Positions 43,801 through 51,671 of a stretch of DNA of 64,000 nt are shown in pieces. The stretch's first letter is position 1. Every line of letters starts with the position of its first letter. This DNA is from UBA4416 sp040387555. GTDB lineage: Bacteria; Bacteroidota; Bacteroidia; B-17B0; Aurantibacillaceae. Made by a program: the position numbers and the translations under genes. The notes beneath the pieces were generated by a model. That model worked only from the letters and a program-made list of their open reading frames with translations, did no database searches and was not told the DNA's origin. The stretch lies in NCBI GenBank assembly GCA_040387555.1, contig JAZKDO010000003.1, positions 1-64,000 of the forward strand, read 5' to 3'.

Positions 43801-44862
43801 ATGAGAAATATGATCTTAAGGCTTTGGACTTTATTTTTTGTGTGTATGTCATTTATAAGCAACGCACAAAAAGACTCTTTAAGTAATGATCCATTATTTA
43901 CAAAGCATTTAACTTTAAGCGAAACCTTTTTTGGAAACGAAGACCTGTATCAGGTCTGTTACCCAAAGGACCATCGGTCTGTATTTTCTTTTATCATTAT
44001 TTTTTCTATCACTTCATTCGTATTAGGCGTATTGGTAATTTATATCAAAAGCAGTAGTAATAAAAAATTAAAAGAAAAAAACAATATCATTGCCGAACAA
44101 AATAAAGATCTGATAGATAGTATCAATTATGCGAGAAGAATTCAGCAGGCGATATTACCTGAGAAAACAGTTGAAGATCAGGTATTAAATTCTGGTTTTG
44201 CATTATATAAGCCCAAACATATTGTAAGTGGTGATTTTTATTGGCTTCACAAAACAGGGAATGAAATTTACATCGCTGTCATTGATTGCACAGGACATGG
44301 AGTTCCAGGCGCTTTATTAACGATGCTGGCACATAATGCGATCAATAGGGCAGTAGTAGAAAAAGGTTTAAGCGATCCTACATTAATTCTGGATGAAATG
44401 AATTCAGAAGTAAAAAATTCCCTGAAACAAAATCAGAATAAAGAAATTCGCGATAGTATGGAAGTTGGTATTGTTCGATTTAATTACCTTACGAAACAAG
44501 TACAATTTGCCGGTGCAAATACGTCACTCACGTATATTCAGAACAATGAATTAAAAATTGCAAACGGGGGAAAATGTTCTGTTGGATCAGTTCAGGATGG
44601 AGAGGTTGCTTTGCCGTTCACACATACGTTTGAGTTAAAAACAGGAGATAGTTTTTATTTGTACTCCGATGGCTTTGCTGACCAGTTTGGTGGTCCAAAA
44701 GGCAAAAAGTATAAGTACAAACAACTCGAGGAATTACTAAAAGCAAATTGCAACAAAACTCCTTCCCAACAACTGGAAATTCTGAATAACAGTTTCGAAA
44801 ACTGGCGAGGGAATTTGGAACAGGTGGATGATGTAACCGTTATTGGTTTCAAGGTCAGTTAG
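43801..44862 (+). CDS. Membrane SpoIIE/PP2C-type serine phosphatase
   Basis: A 353-residue paralogue of the preceding phosphatase, 9 nt downstream. It has a signal peptide (LWTLFFVCMSFISNAQ), a short outside segment of ~40 residues without TPRs, one transmembrane helix (SFIIIFSITSFVLGVLVIYI), a coiled-coil linker, and a SpoIIE domain with VSGDFYW, IDCTGHGVPG, YSDGFADQFGG and VDDVTVIG. The metal-binding aspartates are all present, so it should be active. It overlaps the convergent aroB gene by 4 nt at the 3' end. A partner anti-sigma/STAS protein is not in this window. Confidence 0.85.
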   Translation: MRNMILRLWTLFFVCMSFISNAQKDSLSNDPLFTKHLTLSETFFGNEDLYQVCYPKDHRSVFSFIIIFSITSFVLGVLVIYIKSSSNKKLKEKNNIIAEQNKDLIDSINYARRIQQAILPEKTVEDQVLNSGFALYKPKHIVSGDFYWLHKTGNEIYIAVIDCTGHGVPGALLTMLAHNAINRAVVEKGLSDPTLILDEMNSEVKNSLKQNQNKEIRDSMEVGIVRFNYLTKQVQFAGANTSLTYIQNNELKIANGGKCSVGSVQDGEVALPFTHTFELKTGDSFYLYSDGFADQFGGPKGKKYKYKQLEELLKANCNKTPSQQLEILNNSFENWRGNLEQVDDVTVIGFKVS

Positions 44863-45914
44863 TAATTATGGAGCGCTTTTTTAATAGTCTCTGTTTTAAC
44901 CCCACAATACAATTCATAATTTCCAATACCTTTAGGTAAAGCAAAACACAAATCATTGCCTTCATTCTTTTTATCATGAAGAATGTATTTTAAAAGTTCC
45001 GTTTCCGTTTCTTTTGAAATTTTAATGTTTTTGTATATAGAGATAATGTAATCTGTTATTTCTGCATGATTTTTAGCTGAAATTCTTTTTAGTGAATAGG
45101 CTATTTCCGATTCCATAATTATTCCAGCAGCAATGGCTTCCCCATGTAAAATATCCTTCTTTTGTTCAATGAGCGCACTTTCCAACGCATGTCCTATATT
45201 GTGACCAAAGTTGAGAGATTTACGAAGGTCTTTTTCGTGCAAATCTTTTTTAACGATACTGTTTTTTAATTCAATGGCTTTGGTAATTATTTTTTCAGAA
45301 CAAAATTCTGGAGCTGTTTTTAATTTCAATAAGTCTTTCCAAAAAATAGCATCTGCAATTAAAGCAATTTTTATAATTTCGGCATAGCCGTTTTTGATTT
45401 GTCGCTCAGATAAAGTCTCAAGAAAACCCGGATTTACAAAAACACCTTTTGGTTCATAGGTTGTGCCTATATGGTTTTTAATGCCTTCAAAATCAACGCC
45501 GGTTTTTCCACCAACACTGGCATCAACCATGCTTAGCAGAGTAGTGGGTATATTGATAAAGTCAATACCTCTCTTAAAAGTGGAAGCTACAAAACCTCCC
45601 AAATCACTGATCACGCCGCCACCTAAATTAATAATGAGGCTTTTTTTATCAGCTCCGGTGTCTGTGAGTGCACCCCAAACCTGCAAGCAGGTTTCCAATG
45701 TTTTTTTGTCTTCCCCGCTTTCCAGTTCAATAATTTCAGCCTCATTTAAAAGCGGCGAATGAAACAATAAGGTTGGCAGACAATATTCAAAAGTCAATTC
45801 ATCACATAAAATATAATAATGGCTATACGTTTTTTTTGCCAAAAACTTATTGAGCGCATCAAAACTTTTATCTCCGATATGGATGCTATAAGAAGTAGAT
45901 TTTATAGTCGGCAT
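44859..45914 (-). CDS. aroB: 3-dehydroquinate synthase
   Basis: AroB converts DAHP to 3-dehydroquinate, the second step of the shikimate pathway. The 351-residue length is normal. Family features include the NAD-binding stretch LIINLGGGVISDLGGFVAS, INIPTTLLSMVDASVGGKTG, and by family alignment the zinc ligands Glu179 (GYAEIIK), His238 (FGHNIGHALE) and His257 (LHGEA). It begins 3 nt after the cytochrome gene stop, so the two are co-transcribed, and its 3' end overlaps the convergent phosphatase gene by 4 nt. Confidence 0.96.
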   Translation of the reverse strand: MPTIKSTSYSIHIGDKSFDALNKFLAKKTYSHYYILCDELTFEYCLPTLLFHSPLLNEAEIIELESGEDKKTLETCLQVWGALTDTGADKKSLIINLGGGVISDLGGFVASTFKRGIDFINIPTTLLSMVDASVGGKTGVDFEGIKNHIGTTYEPKGVFVNPGFLETLSERQIKNGYAEIIKIALIADAIFWKDLLKLKTAPEFCSEKIITKAIELKNSIVKKDLHEKDLRKSLNFGHNIGHALESALIEQKKDILHGEAIAAGIIMESEIAYSLKRISAKNHAEITDYIISIYKNIKISKETETELLKYILHDKKNEGNDLCFALPKGIGNYELYCGVKTETIKKALHNY

Positions 45915-45917
45915 AAT

Positions 45918-48029
45918 TTAGTGTACTTGTTTAATTTGTTGTAAAACCTGAGTGGCTTTTGAATGTGTTGGATGACGTTTTAAAATCCGCTTCAAATAAA
46001 GTTCAGATTGGATAAAATCTTTTTTGTAGGCATACAATCCTGCGATATTTAATAACAAAGCTTCATAGTCGGGATCAAGTGCTAATGCCTTAAAATACAG
46101 TTGTTCTGCTTCCTGCGGCTTTCCCTGACTTAATTTCACAAAGCCTAAATTGGTGAGAGCAGACACATGTTTTGGATTTTCTTTCAGGATGTCGTTTAAT
46201 TCTTTTTCAGCTTCGGACAATAAACCCTTAGCAGCTAAAGCAGGCGCATATTTATTTCTAAAATCCAACACATAAGGAGCCAAATCAACCGCTTTTTTGT
46301 AAAAGTTAATCGCGCGTTGTAAATCACCCGTAGTAGAAAAAGCTTCCCCAATCCGGTAACTGGTCCATGCATGATCATTGGAATAAGATTTTTTGATCAG
46401 TAGATTATTTAAAAGAACCATATCCGTTAATCTGTTGGCATAACCTGTAATTTTCACAAAATCATTTTTAATAAAATACAATTGAACTAACGGTTCAAAG
46501 TTTGCCTTAAGTTCGAGGTCAGATTTGTCCTTTAGATAGTAAGCCGCACTGTCTAAATAAAACGATTTGTTGTCAAACTTTTCATATTGGTTTAAATAGG
46601 CTTTAGCTTTTGTAATAGAGCTTGGTTTTTTTTCATTGATAGCAAATAAACCAATGAATTCTTTGATAGCTGCTTTATCTTTTTTCGTTAGTGGCTTACG
46701 AATAAAATGATCGTGAACCGTTACATGTGGAATATCGATAGAACCTGATTTTGGCATATGACAGCCCACACAATTAGAAATTTTTGTTATCCCTTTCTTA
46801 CTGCAAAACACCTTTGCACCCTTTGTCATGCTGAGCGGAGTCGAAGCAGGAGTCAAAGCAGAATGACAGTTATTACACGCATCATTAAACACATTAGGAT
46901 TGGTTTCTCTTACACTCACATGTGGATTATGGCAGGTCACGCAGGTCATCGCATCTTTGTATGGTTTTAATTTATTTGAGCCGTTGACTGAGCTTGTCGA
47001 AGTCGAGGTTCTCGAAGCCCCGGTGACTGAGCTGGTCGTTGAGGCTCTCGAAACGCCAGCAATCGAAGCAACAAAACACTTACTTTGTTTCAATCGGTCC
47101 GCATGCGATGCCATAATAAATTCATCATCCGCATTTTTATACTTCGGCAAAAACACGGTCATGTAATCGCTCAGCTTCATACCTGGTTTAAAGTCATAAA
47201 ACGATTTGCCTTCCTTTAAAATAGTATTGCCTTGCAAATGGCATCTTTGGCAAATATCAAACTGCGCATCAATACTTAATTTGGCAGGATTCACAATACT
47301 GTAATCAATATATTTTGAAGTATCAATTCTACTACCCGTTTGTCGTTGGGCCACGTGAATACTTCCCGGACCATGGCAGCGCTCACAATTTATTCCTTCC
47401 GGTACTGACTTAAATTTATTTTCAGATCCTAAAACAAATTCCGGATAGTTGTTATGGCAGCTCATGCATTCAAGTCCGATCTTTCGCATAAAACGGCTGT
47501 TATGCCCATCTTCAAAGCCAGGAGGCAGATCCCATGTTTTTTTCTGGGTGTAAAATGTCATAGGCATTTGATTCAGATACCCGTTAACAGATTGAATATG
47601 CGAATTCGTATGCTGCCCCGAACCTACAATAAAATCGACTGTTTCCTGACGTTTGTAAATAGTGTCTTTACCTTTTAAACGGTATTCTAAAAATTGCAAA
47701 CTATCATTCAACCAAAAAGCTTTGTAATAAAAATCTCCAATCTGATCACGAATCACAGCAGTATGGTAATCACCTGATGATTTTTGCTTAGAAGCAACGT
47801 CAAAGGATTTGCCCATTCCTGTTTTAATATAGGTGTTATAAATGTCCTGGTGGCAAAGCTTACAGGTATTGATGCCAACATATTTGGCGGAGTCTGAATG
47901 ATTCAGATACAACAACGTATCCGTCTTTAACTGGATATTTTGAGAGGTATTTCCTTCGGGCGTTTGACAGGAAAAGACTACCTCTGCAATCACCAAAAGG
48001 CTAAAAACAATATATTTCAGTGATTTCAA
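45918..48029 (-). CDS. Seven-heme TPR lipoprotein cytochrome c with repeat insertions
   Basis: A 703-residue predicted lipoprotein (signal ending VVFSC, Cys21). Seven CxxCH heme motifs are visible: INTCKLCH (56-60), CMSCH, CERCHGPG, CQRCHLQG, CVTCHNPH, CNNCH and CVGCHMP, a cytochrome c554/doubled-CxxCH-like set; the C-terminal ~200 residues are TPR-like (LGFVKLSQGKPQEAEQLYF). The start is TTG at 48029; no ATG fits. Between the fourth and sixth motifs lie Ser/Thr-rich stretches (about residues 318-352 and 391-404) encoded by copies of a dispersed palindromic repeat, in frame. Such cytochromes act in periplasmic or outer-membrane electron transfer; partner unknown. It is the upstream gene of aroB. 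Confidence 0.85.
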   Translation of the reverse strand: MKSLKYIVFSLLVIAEVVFSCQTPEGNTSQNIQLKTDTLLYLNHSDSAKYVGINTCKLCHQDIYNTYIKTGMGKSFDVASKQKSSGDYHTAVIRDQIGDFYYKAFWLNDSLQFLEYRLKGKDTIYKRQETVDFIVGSGQHTNSHIQSVNGYLNQMPMTFYTQKKTWDLPPGFEDGHNSRFMRKIGLECMSCHNNYPEFVLGSENKFKSVPEGINCERCHGPGSIHVAQRQTGSRIDTSKYIDYSIVNPAKLSIDAQFDICQRCHLQGNTILKEGKSFYDFKPGMKLSDYMTVFLPKYKNADDEFIMASHADRLKQSKCFVASIAGVSRASTTSSVTGASRTSTSTSSVNGSNKLKPYKDAMTCVTCHNPHVSVRETNPNVFNDACNNCHSALTPASTPLSMTKGAKVFCSKKGITKISNCVGCHMPKSGSIDIPHVTVHDHFIRKPLTKKDKAAIKEFIGLFAINEKKPSSITKAKAYLNQYEKFDNKSFYLDSAAYYLKDKSDLELKANFEPLVQLYFIKNDFVKITGYANRLTDMVLLNNLLIKKSYSNDHAWTSYRIGEAFSTTGDLQRAINFYKKAVDLAPYVLDFRNKYAPALAAKGLLSEAEKELNDILKENPKHVSALTNLGFVKLSQGKPQEAEQLYFKALALDPDYEALLLNIAGLYAYKKDFIQSELYLKRILKRHPTHSKATQVLQQIKQVH
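46822..46858. repeat. In-frame dispersed palindromic repeat in the cytochrome gene (copy A)
   Basis: TTTGTCATGCTGAGCGGAG followed by TCGAAGCAGGAGTCAAAG is an imperfect palindrome (CTTTG/CAAAG at the ends) with the family core GAGCGGAGTCGAAG. Read on the minus strand it encodes LTPASTPLSMTKG, inserted between heme motifs CNNCH and CVGCH. The reading frame is preserved. Confidence 0.75.
46983..47057. repeat. Tandem in-frame dispersed palindromic repeats in the cytochrome gene (copies B and C)
   Basis: Two adjacent units: GTTGACTGAGCTTGTCGAAG with GAGGTTCTCGAAG, then GGTGACTGAGCTGGTCGTTG with GAGGCTCTCGAAAC. The second strongly resembles the rpoB-rpoC palindrome at 5492-5545. On the minus strand they encode a Ser/Thr-rich stretch (SRASTTSSVTGAS, RTSTSTSSVNGS) just before heme motif CVTCH, in frame. 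Confidence 0.8.
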
Positions 48030-48049
48030 CAGGTTAAAATTAAGAGTTT

Positions 48050-48057
48050 CAAAATTA
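48050..48057 (-). promoter_or_regulatory. Putative -7 box of the cytochrome-aroB operon
   Basis: TAATTTTG on the minus strand matches TAnnTTTG. A start of transcription near 48043 would give a ~15-nt leader before the TTG start at 48029. No matching TTG is found at the usual distance upstream, so support is partial. Confidence 0.4.
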
Positions 48058-48355
48058 ACATAACAATGTAAATCCTTAATAACATAAAATCATGTTAATT
48101 CTTCTTTTTGCACTTACGGCATGTGTTAGCAATAGTGCGACTGTTTTGGCGAAATGGTGTGAACTGCGATTTTTTCGGTGGCATTGCGCAGGGTTTGAGC
48201 GAGAAAAGAATTGAAGTTGGCATTTCGTCTTGACTTTTTGCTTCTTTTTGGTTAAGGAAACAGAAGAAATAAAAAGATTTGTCCTTAAATGGAATTAACA
48301 GGGCCTAATTTAAGGTTTATTTAACGATAAAGTATAGATTTTCAACAAGATAAAC

Positions 48356-48385
48356 TTGGTTTCTCGCATAAAAGTCGTAATTTTG
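48356..48385 (+). promoter_or_regulatory. typA promoter
   Basis: TTG (48356-48358), a 19-nt spacer and TAATTTTG (48378-48385) fit the Bacteroidota housekeeping-sigma consensus exactly. The ATG of typA is 20 nt after the box, so the leader is short. Confidence 0.7.
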
Positions 48386-48405
48386 CCGCCTTATTAAAAT
48401 ATACC

Positions 48406-50217
48406 ATGTCAGAAATCAGAAACATTGCCATTATTGCCCATGTCGATCACGGGAAAACAACATTAGTAGATAAAATTTTACACCAGTGTAATTTATTCAG
48501 AGAAAATCAAGCTTCAGGAGAATTGATCCTTGATAATAACGATTTAGAGCGTGAACGTGGTATTACCATTTTGGCTAAAAACGTTTCTGTAATGTATAAA
48601 GGAACAAAAATCAACATTATTGACACACCGGGTCACGCGGACTTTGGAGGTGAAGTTGAACGTACGTTAAATATGGCCGATGGAGTTATTTTGTTAGTAG
48701 ATGCTTTTGAAGGCCCAATGCCTCAAACGCGTTTCGTTACTCAAAAGGCTATTGCAGCTGGCAAAAAAGCAATTGTTGTTGTTAATAAAGTGGATAAGCC
48801 AAACTGTCGTCCTGATGAAGTTCACGATCAGGTTTTCGATTTATTTTTCAACTTAGAAGCTACAGAAGATCAGTTAAACTTCCCAACTGTTTTTGGTTCT
48901 AGTAAAAATGGATGGATGGGCCCGGATTATAAAACGGCTACTACAGATGTAACTTATTTGTTAGATACAATTTTAGAAAATATTCCTACAGCTCCTGAGC
49001 GTGTTGGAACATTACAAATACAAATTACATCTTTGGATTACTCATCTTTCATTGGCCGTATCGCCGTGGGACGTGTTTTCCGTGGAATCATTAAAGAAAA
49101 TATGCCGGTAAGCGTTGTTAAACGTGATGGCAGAATTCAAAAATCAAGAATTAAAGAATTATACGTGTTTGAAGGTTTAGGAAAAGTTAAAGTTTCTGAA
49201 GTTCAAACAGGCGATATTTGCGCATTTACAGGGATTGAAGGTTTTGAAATTGGCGACACTGTGGCTGATTTTGATGCTCCTGAAGCAATGCCAACTATGA
49301 AAATTGATGAGCCAACAATGAGTATGTTGTTTACCATCAACAATTCTCCTTTCTTTGGAAGAGATGGTAAATTTGTAACTTCTCGTCACTTACGCGATCG
49401 TTTGTTCAAGGAGTTAGAGAAAAACTTAGCGATGAGAGTTGAAGAAACGTCTTCTCCTGATTCTTATTTGGTTTATGGTCGTGGTATTCTTCACTTATCT
49501 GTTTTAATTGAAACTATGCGTCGTGAGGGGTATGAGTTACAGTTAGGTCAGCCACAGGTTATTGTGAAAGAAATTGACGGACAAAAATGTGAGCCTATTG
49601 AGGTTTTAACAGTAGATGTTCCTCAGGAATCATCTAGTAAAGTAATTGATTTAGTTACTCAGCGTAAAGGTAATTTAATGCTAATGGAAGCTAAAGGTGA
49701 TTTAACTCATATGGAGTTTGAGATCCCGGCTCGTGGTATTATTGGTTTGCGTAATAACGTATTAACAGCAACTGCAGGTGAGGCAATTATGGCACATCGT
49801 TTCAAGGCCTACGAGCCATGGAAAGGCCCAATTCCAAGCCGTATTGCAGGTGTATTGATCAGTAAAGATAAAGGAACTGCGGTTGCTTATTCAATTGATA
49901 AATTACAGGATCGTGGTAAGTTTTTTGTAGAGGCAGGTGATGAAATTTACCCTGGAATGATCATTGGTGAGCACATTCGTCCTGACGATTTAGTGGTAAA
50001 CATATGTACAGAAAAGCAATTAACAAACATGCGTGCATCAGGAACTGATGATAAAATGCGTATCGTGCCAAAAATCAACTTCAGTTTAGAAGAAGCAATG
50101 GAATACATCCAGGGTGATGAGTACGTTGAAATTACACCAACCTTCATCCGTTTACGTAAAATCTATTTAGAAGAAGGTGAACGTAAGCGTTTAGGTAAAA
50201 CCTTACTAGCTAAATAA
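48406..50217 (+). CDS. typA: Translational GTPase TypA/BipA
   Basis: TypA/BipA is a ribosome-binding GTPase that aids 50S maturation and stress or cold adaptation. The 603-residue product has the G1 AHVDHGKTTL at residues 11-20, RGITI at 51-55, the G3 DTPGHADFGG at 73-82 and the G4 NKVD at 127-130, followed by domain II, the EF-G-like domains III and V, and the TypA-specific C-terminal region. Length is standard. It is a single-gene unit with a clear promoter upstream and a terminator at 50264-50295. Confidence 0.97.
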   Translation: MSEIRNIAIIAHVDHGKTTLVDKILHQCNLFRENQASGELILDNNDLERERGITILAKNVSVMYKGTKINIIDTPGHADFGGEVERTLNMADGVILLVDAFEGPMPQTRFVTQKAIAAGKKAIVVVNKVDKPNCRPDEVHDQVFDLFFNLEATEDQLNFPTVFGSSKNGWMGPDYKTATTDVTYLLDTILENIPTAPERVGTLQIQITSLDYSSFIGRIAVGRVFRGIIKENMPVSVVKRDGRIQKSRIKELYVFEGLGKVKVSEVQTGDICAFTGIEGFEIGDTVADFDAPEAMPTMKIDEPTMSMLFTINNSPFFGRDGKFVTSRHLRDRLFKELEKNLAMRVEETSSPDSYLVYGRGILHLSVLIETMRREGYELQLGQPQVIVKEIDGQKCEPIEVLTVDVPQESSSKVIDLVTQRKGNLMLMEAKGDLTHMEFEIPARGIIGLRNNVLTATAGEAIMAHRFKAYEPWKGPIPSRIAGVLISKDKGTAVAYSIDKLQDRGKFFVEAGDEIYPGMIIGEHIRPDDLVVNICTEKQLTNMRASGTDDKMRIVPKINFSLEEAMEYIQGDEYVEITPTFIRLRKIYLEEGERKRLGKTLLAK

Positions 50218-50218
50218 T

Positions 50219-50258
50219 TCCTTCTCCCCTCTCTTTTGGAGAGGGGTTGGGGGTGAGG
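50219..50258. repeat. CCCCTCTC-type dispersed palindromic repeat
   Basis: CTCCCCTCTCTTTTGGAGAG then GGGTTGGGGGTGAGG directly follows the typA stop. CCCCTCTC and GAGAGGGG give an 8-bp GC-rich stem. The sequence is unlike its AT-rich surroundings and resembles the GGAGAGGGG...GGGGGTGAGG elements that recur in many Bacteroidota genomes, from general knowledge. It is a different family from the GGTGACTGA palindromes. Confidence 0.6.
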
Positions 50259-50263
50259 TCTTT

Positions 50264-50295
50264 AGGCAAAGAATTAATTTTCTTTGCCTTTTTTT
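50264..50295 (+). terminator. Intrinsic terminator after typA
   Basis: AGGCAAAGAA (50264-50273) pairs with TTCTTTGCCT (50280-50289) over 10 bp with a 6-nt loop, followed by TTTTTT. Confidence 0.85.
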
Positions 50296-50436
50296 GTTTC
50301 CAATACGGCCCTAAAAGAGTCAACTATAAATAATAGCAAATACATATTTAGTTACAACTCCGAAGTGATAGCGGTTGTTAAGCCATGAAAAATAGTACAT
50401 AATTCAAATATTCTTTCTCTTATAACATATAACTTA

Positions 50437-50444
50437 TAACTTTG
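50437..50444 (+). promoter_or_regulatory. Putative -7 box of the dCMP deaminase gene
   Basis: TAACTTTG matches TAnnTTTG and lies 8 nt before the ATG at 50453, so the mRNA would be nearly leaderless. No -33 element is evident at the standard distance, and the box sits in a TTATAAC/ATATAAC repeat-rich tract, so it may be fortuitous. Confidence 0.35.
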
Positions 50445-50452
50445 AACTCACT

Positions 50453-50905
50453 ATGATAAAGCCTAGTTACGAAGAAATATACATGGAATTAGCTGAAAAG
50501 CTGGCCTTGCGTTCACACTGCGTCAAAGCCCAGGTTGGGGCAGTTTTAACCAAAGATACACGTATTGTTTCTATAGGCTATAATGGACCACCAGCAGGTA
50601 CGCATAATTGCGATCAGGAATGGCCACAAGATGGATGCGCAAGAGATAGCAAAGGAAGTTGCTCATTAGCCTTACACGCTGAGCAAAACGCCATTCTATA
50701 TGCTGTTAAAAACAATATGTCTATTGAAGGAACGACTTTATACGTGACTTTATCACCATGCATTGCTTGTGCGCGCGTCATATTCACAACAGGAATTAGG
50801 AAAGTGTTTTATAAACACAGTTATGCCGAGTATAAAAAAATTGCCAGTGATGAAGGGGTAGATTTTTTAAGAAAATTTGGCGTAGAAGTAGTACACTATA
50901 AATAA
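50453..50905 (+). CDS. dCMP/cytidine deaminase family protein
   Basis: A zinc-dependent deaminase of 150 residues; the family converts dCMP to dUMP, supplying thymidylate synthesis. The catalytic zinc site reads HAEQN (His75, Glu77) and SPCIACA (Cys103, Cys106), the PCxxC motif. Further family sequence includes VGAVLTKDTRIVSIGYNGPP and an insertion with Cys residues (HNCDQEW, GCARDSKGSC) that may bind a second zinc, as in phage and ComEB-type dCMP deaminases. A single gene between typA and the basic secreted protein. Confidence 0.9.
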   Translation: MIKPSYEEIYMELAEKLALRSHCVKAQVGAVLTKDTRIVSIGYNGPPAGTHNCDQEWPQDGCARDSKGSCSLALHAEQNAILYAVKNNMSIEGTTLYVTLSPCIACARVIFTTGIRKVFYKHSYAEYKKIASDEGVDFLRKFGVEVVHYK

Positions 50906-50999
50906 AATTATTTTTCATGCTGGGAGTATGAGAAGCGTGTTATATTTTAAAGTAAGCAAGGGACACAACGTTATATATTAAAATTGTAAATCTGTAAAT

Positions 51000-51368
51000 A
51001 TGTTTTTGAGAATTTTATTTTATTTTATCCTTTTTATCTTTTTGCAAAACACTTGTATAGCACAGGAAAGCGGAGGAAAATCTGATCCGCCTAAAAAAGA
51101 TCAATCTTTAAAAAGTAAAAGGAAATTACGTAAAGCAGATAAGAAAAAGTGGAAAGAAGACCGTAGAAATAAACGTGCTGAAGAAAAAAAAATACGTGAT
51201 CATCACAAACGAATTCAGACCAAAACAGTTCAAAAACGAATGAAAAAAAGTAAGGGAAAGGCGATTCGTAACAATACGCATCAACGCGAACCTTTTTTTC
51301 AACGCTTATTTCAGAAAAAAAGAGGTAAATCTTCTAAACAGCCAAAAGAAAAAAAGACAAAACTCTAG
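51000..51368 (+). CDS. Small, very basic secreted protein
   Basis: A 122-residue protein with a signal peptide (ILFYFILFIFLQNTCIAQ) and an extremely Lys/Arg-rich mature part (SLKSKRKLRKADKKKWKEDR, EEKKIRDHHKRIQ, KKSKGKAIRNNT), with the only hydrophobic patch REPFFQRLFQK. Estimated net charge is strongly positive. It is helix-prone. No family function is recognised; binding of nucleic acid, LPS, or peptidoglycan outside the membrane is possible, inferred from charge and export. It lies 303 nt upstream of the TonB receptor and has no clear promoter box. Confidence 0.65.
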   Translation: MFLRILFYFILFIFLQNTCIAQESGGKSDPPKKDQSLKSKRKLRKADKKKWKEDRRNKRAEEKKIRDHHKRIQTKTVQKRMKKSKGKAIRNNTHQREPFFQRLFQKKRGKSSKQPKEKKTKL

Positions 51369-51671
51369 CTAAAATATTAGAATAAATATTAGAATGAGTA
51401 AAGCAGGCATTTTTACCACTTATTCCAAAAAACCAACCACTTATAAAGAAAACACCCCCATTTATTAGAATGCAAATTTCAAAAGAAACTCTATTTGTAA
51501 ATTCGTGTTAATTCTTGTTAAGTTTAAGACCCTTTAACGGAAAAAAGTTGGAAAATAACAATCACATAATCAGAATATTACAAAAATCTAGTAGAAATAT
51601 TTGCACTAGTTGCCTATCATTTATATATTTATCCGCTCGTACAAATCGAACGTAATTAAAAAACTATCAAT
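51369..51671. other. 303-nt gap before the TonB receptor operon
   Basis: AT-rich. Contains the putative receptor promoter at 51600-51631. No ORF, terminator hairpin with a U-tract, or RNA gene is evident in the remaining sequence. Confidence 0.5.
51600..51631 (+). promoter_or_regulatory. Putative promoter of the TonB receptor operon
   Basis: TTTG (51600-51603), 20 nt, then TATATTTA (51624-51631), one mismatch from TAnnTTTG. The start codon is 41 nt downstream. Confidence 0.5.

Larger units (their letters stand above)
48030..48405. other. 376-nt divergent region, cytochrome operon / typA
   Basis: Contains a -7 box for each direction (48050-48057 on the minus strand and 48378-48385 on the plus strand). 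The ~300 nt between are AT-rich with no ORF of note, tRNA or recognised riboswitch; the stretch TTGCACTTACGGCATGTGTT and its surroundings show no stable structure that I can confirm. Confidence 0.55.

Noticed and set aside
46758..47166. Plus-strand ORFs opposite the cytochrome gene
   Set aside because: They are shadows of the minus-strand gene and its palindromic repeats, with no domain or start context.
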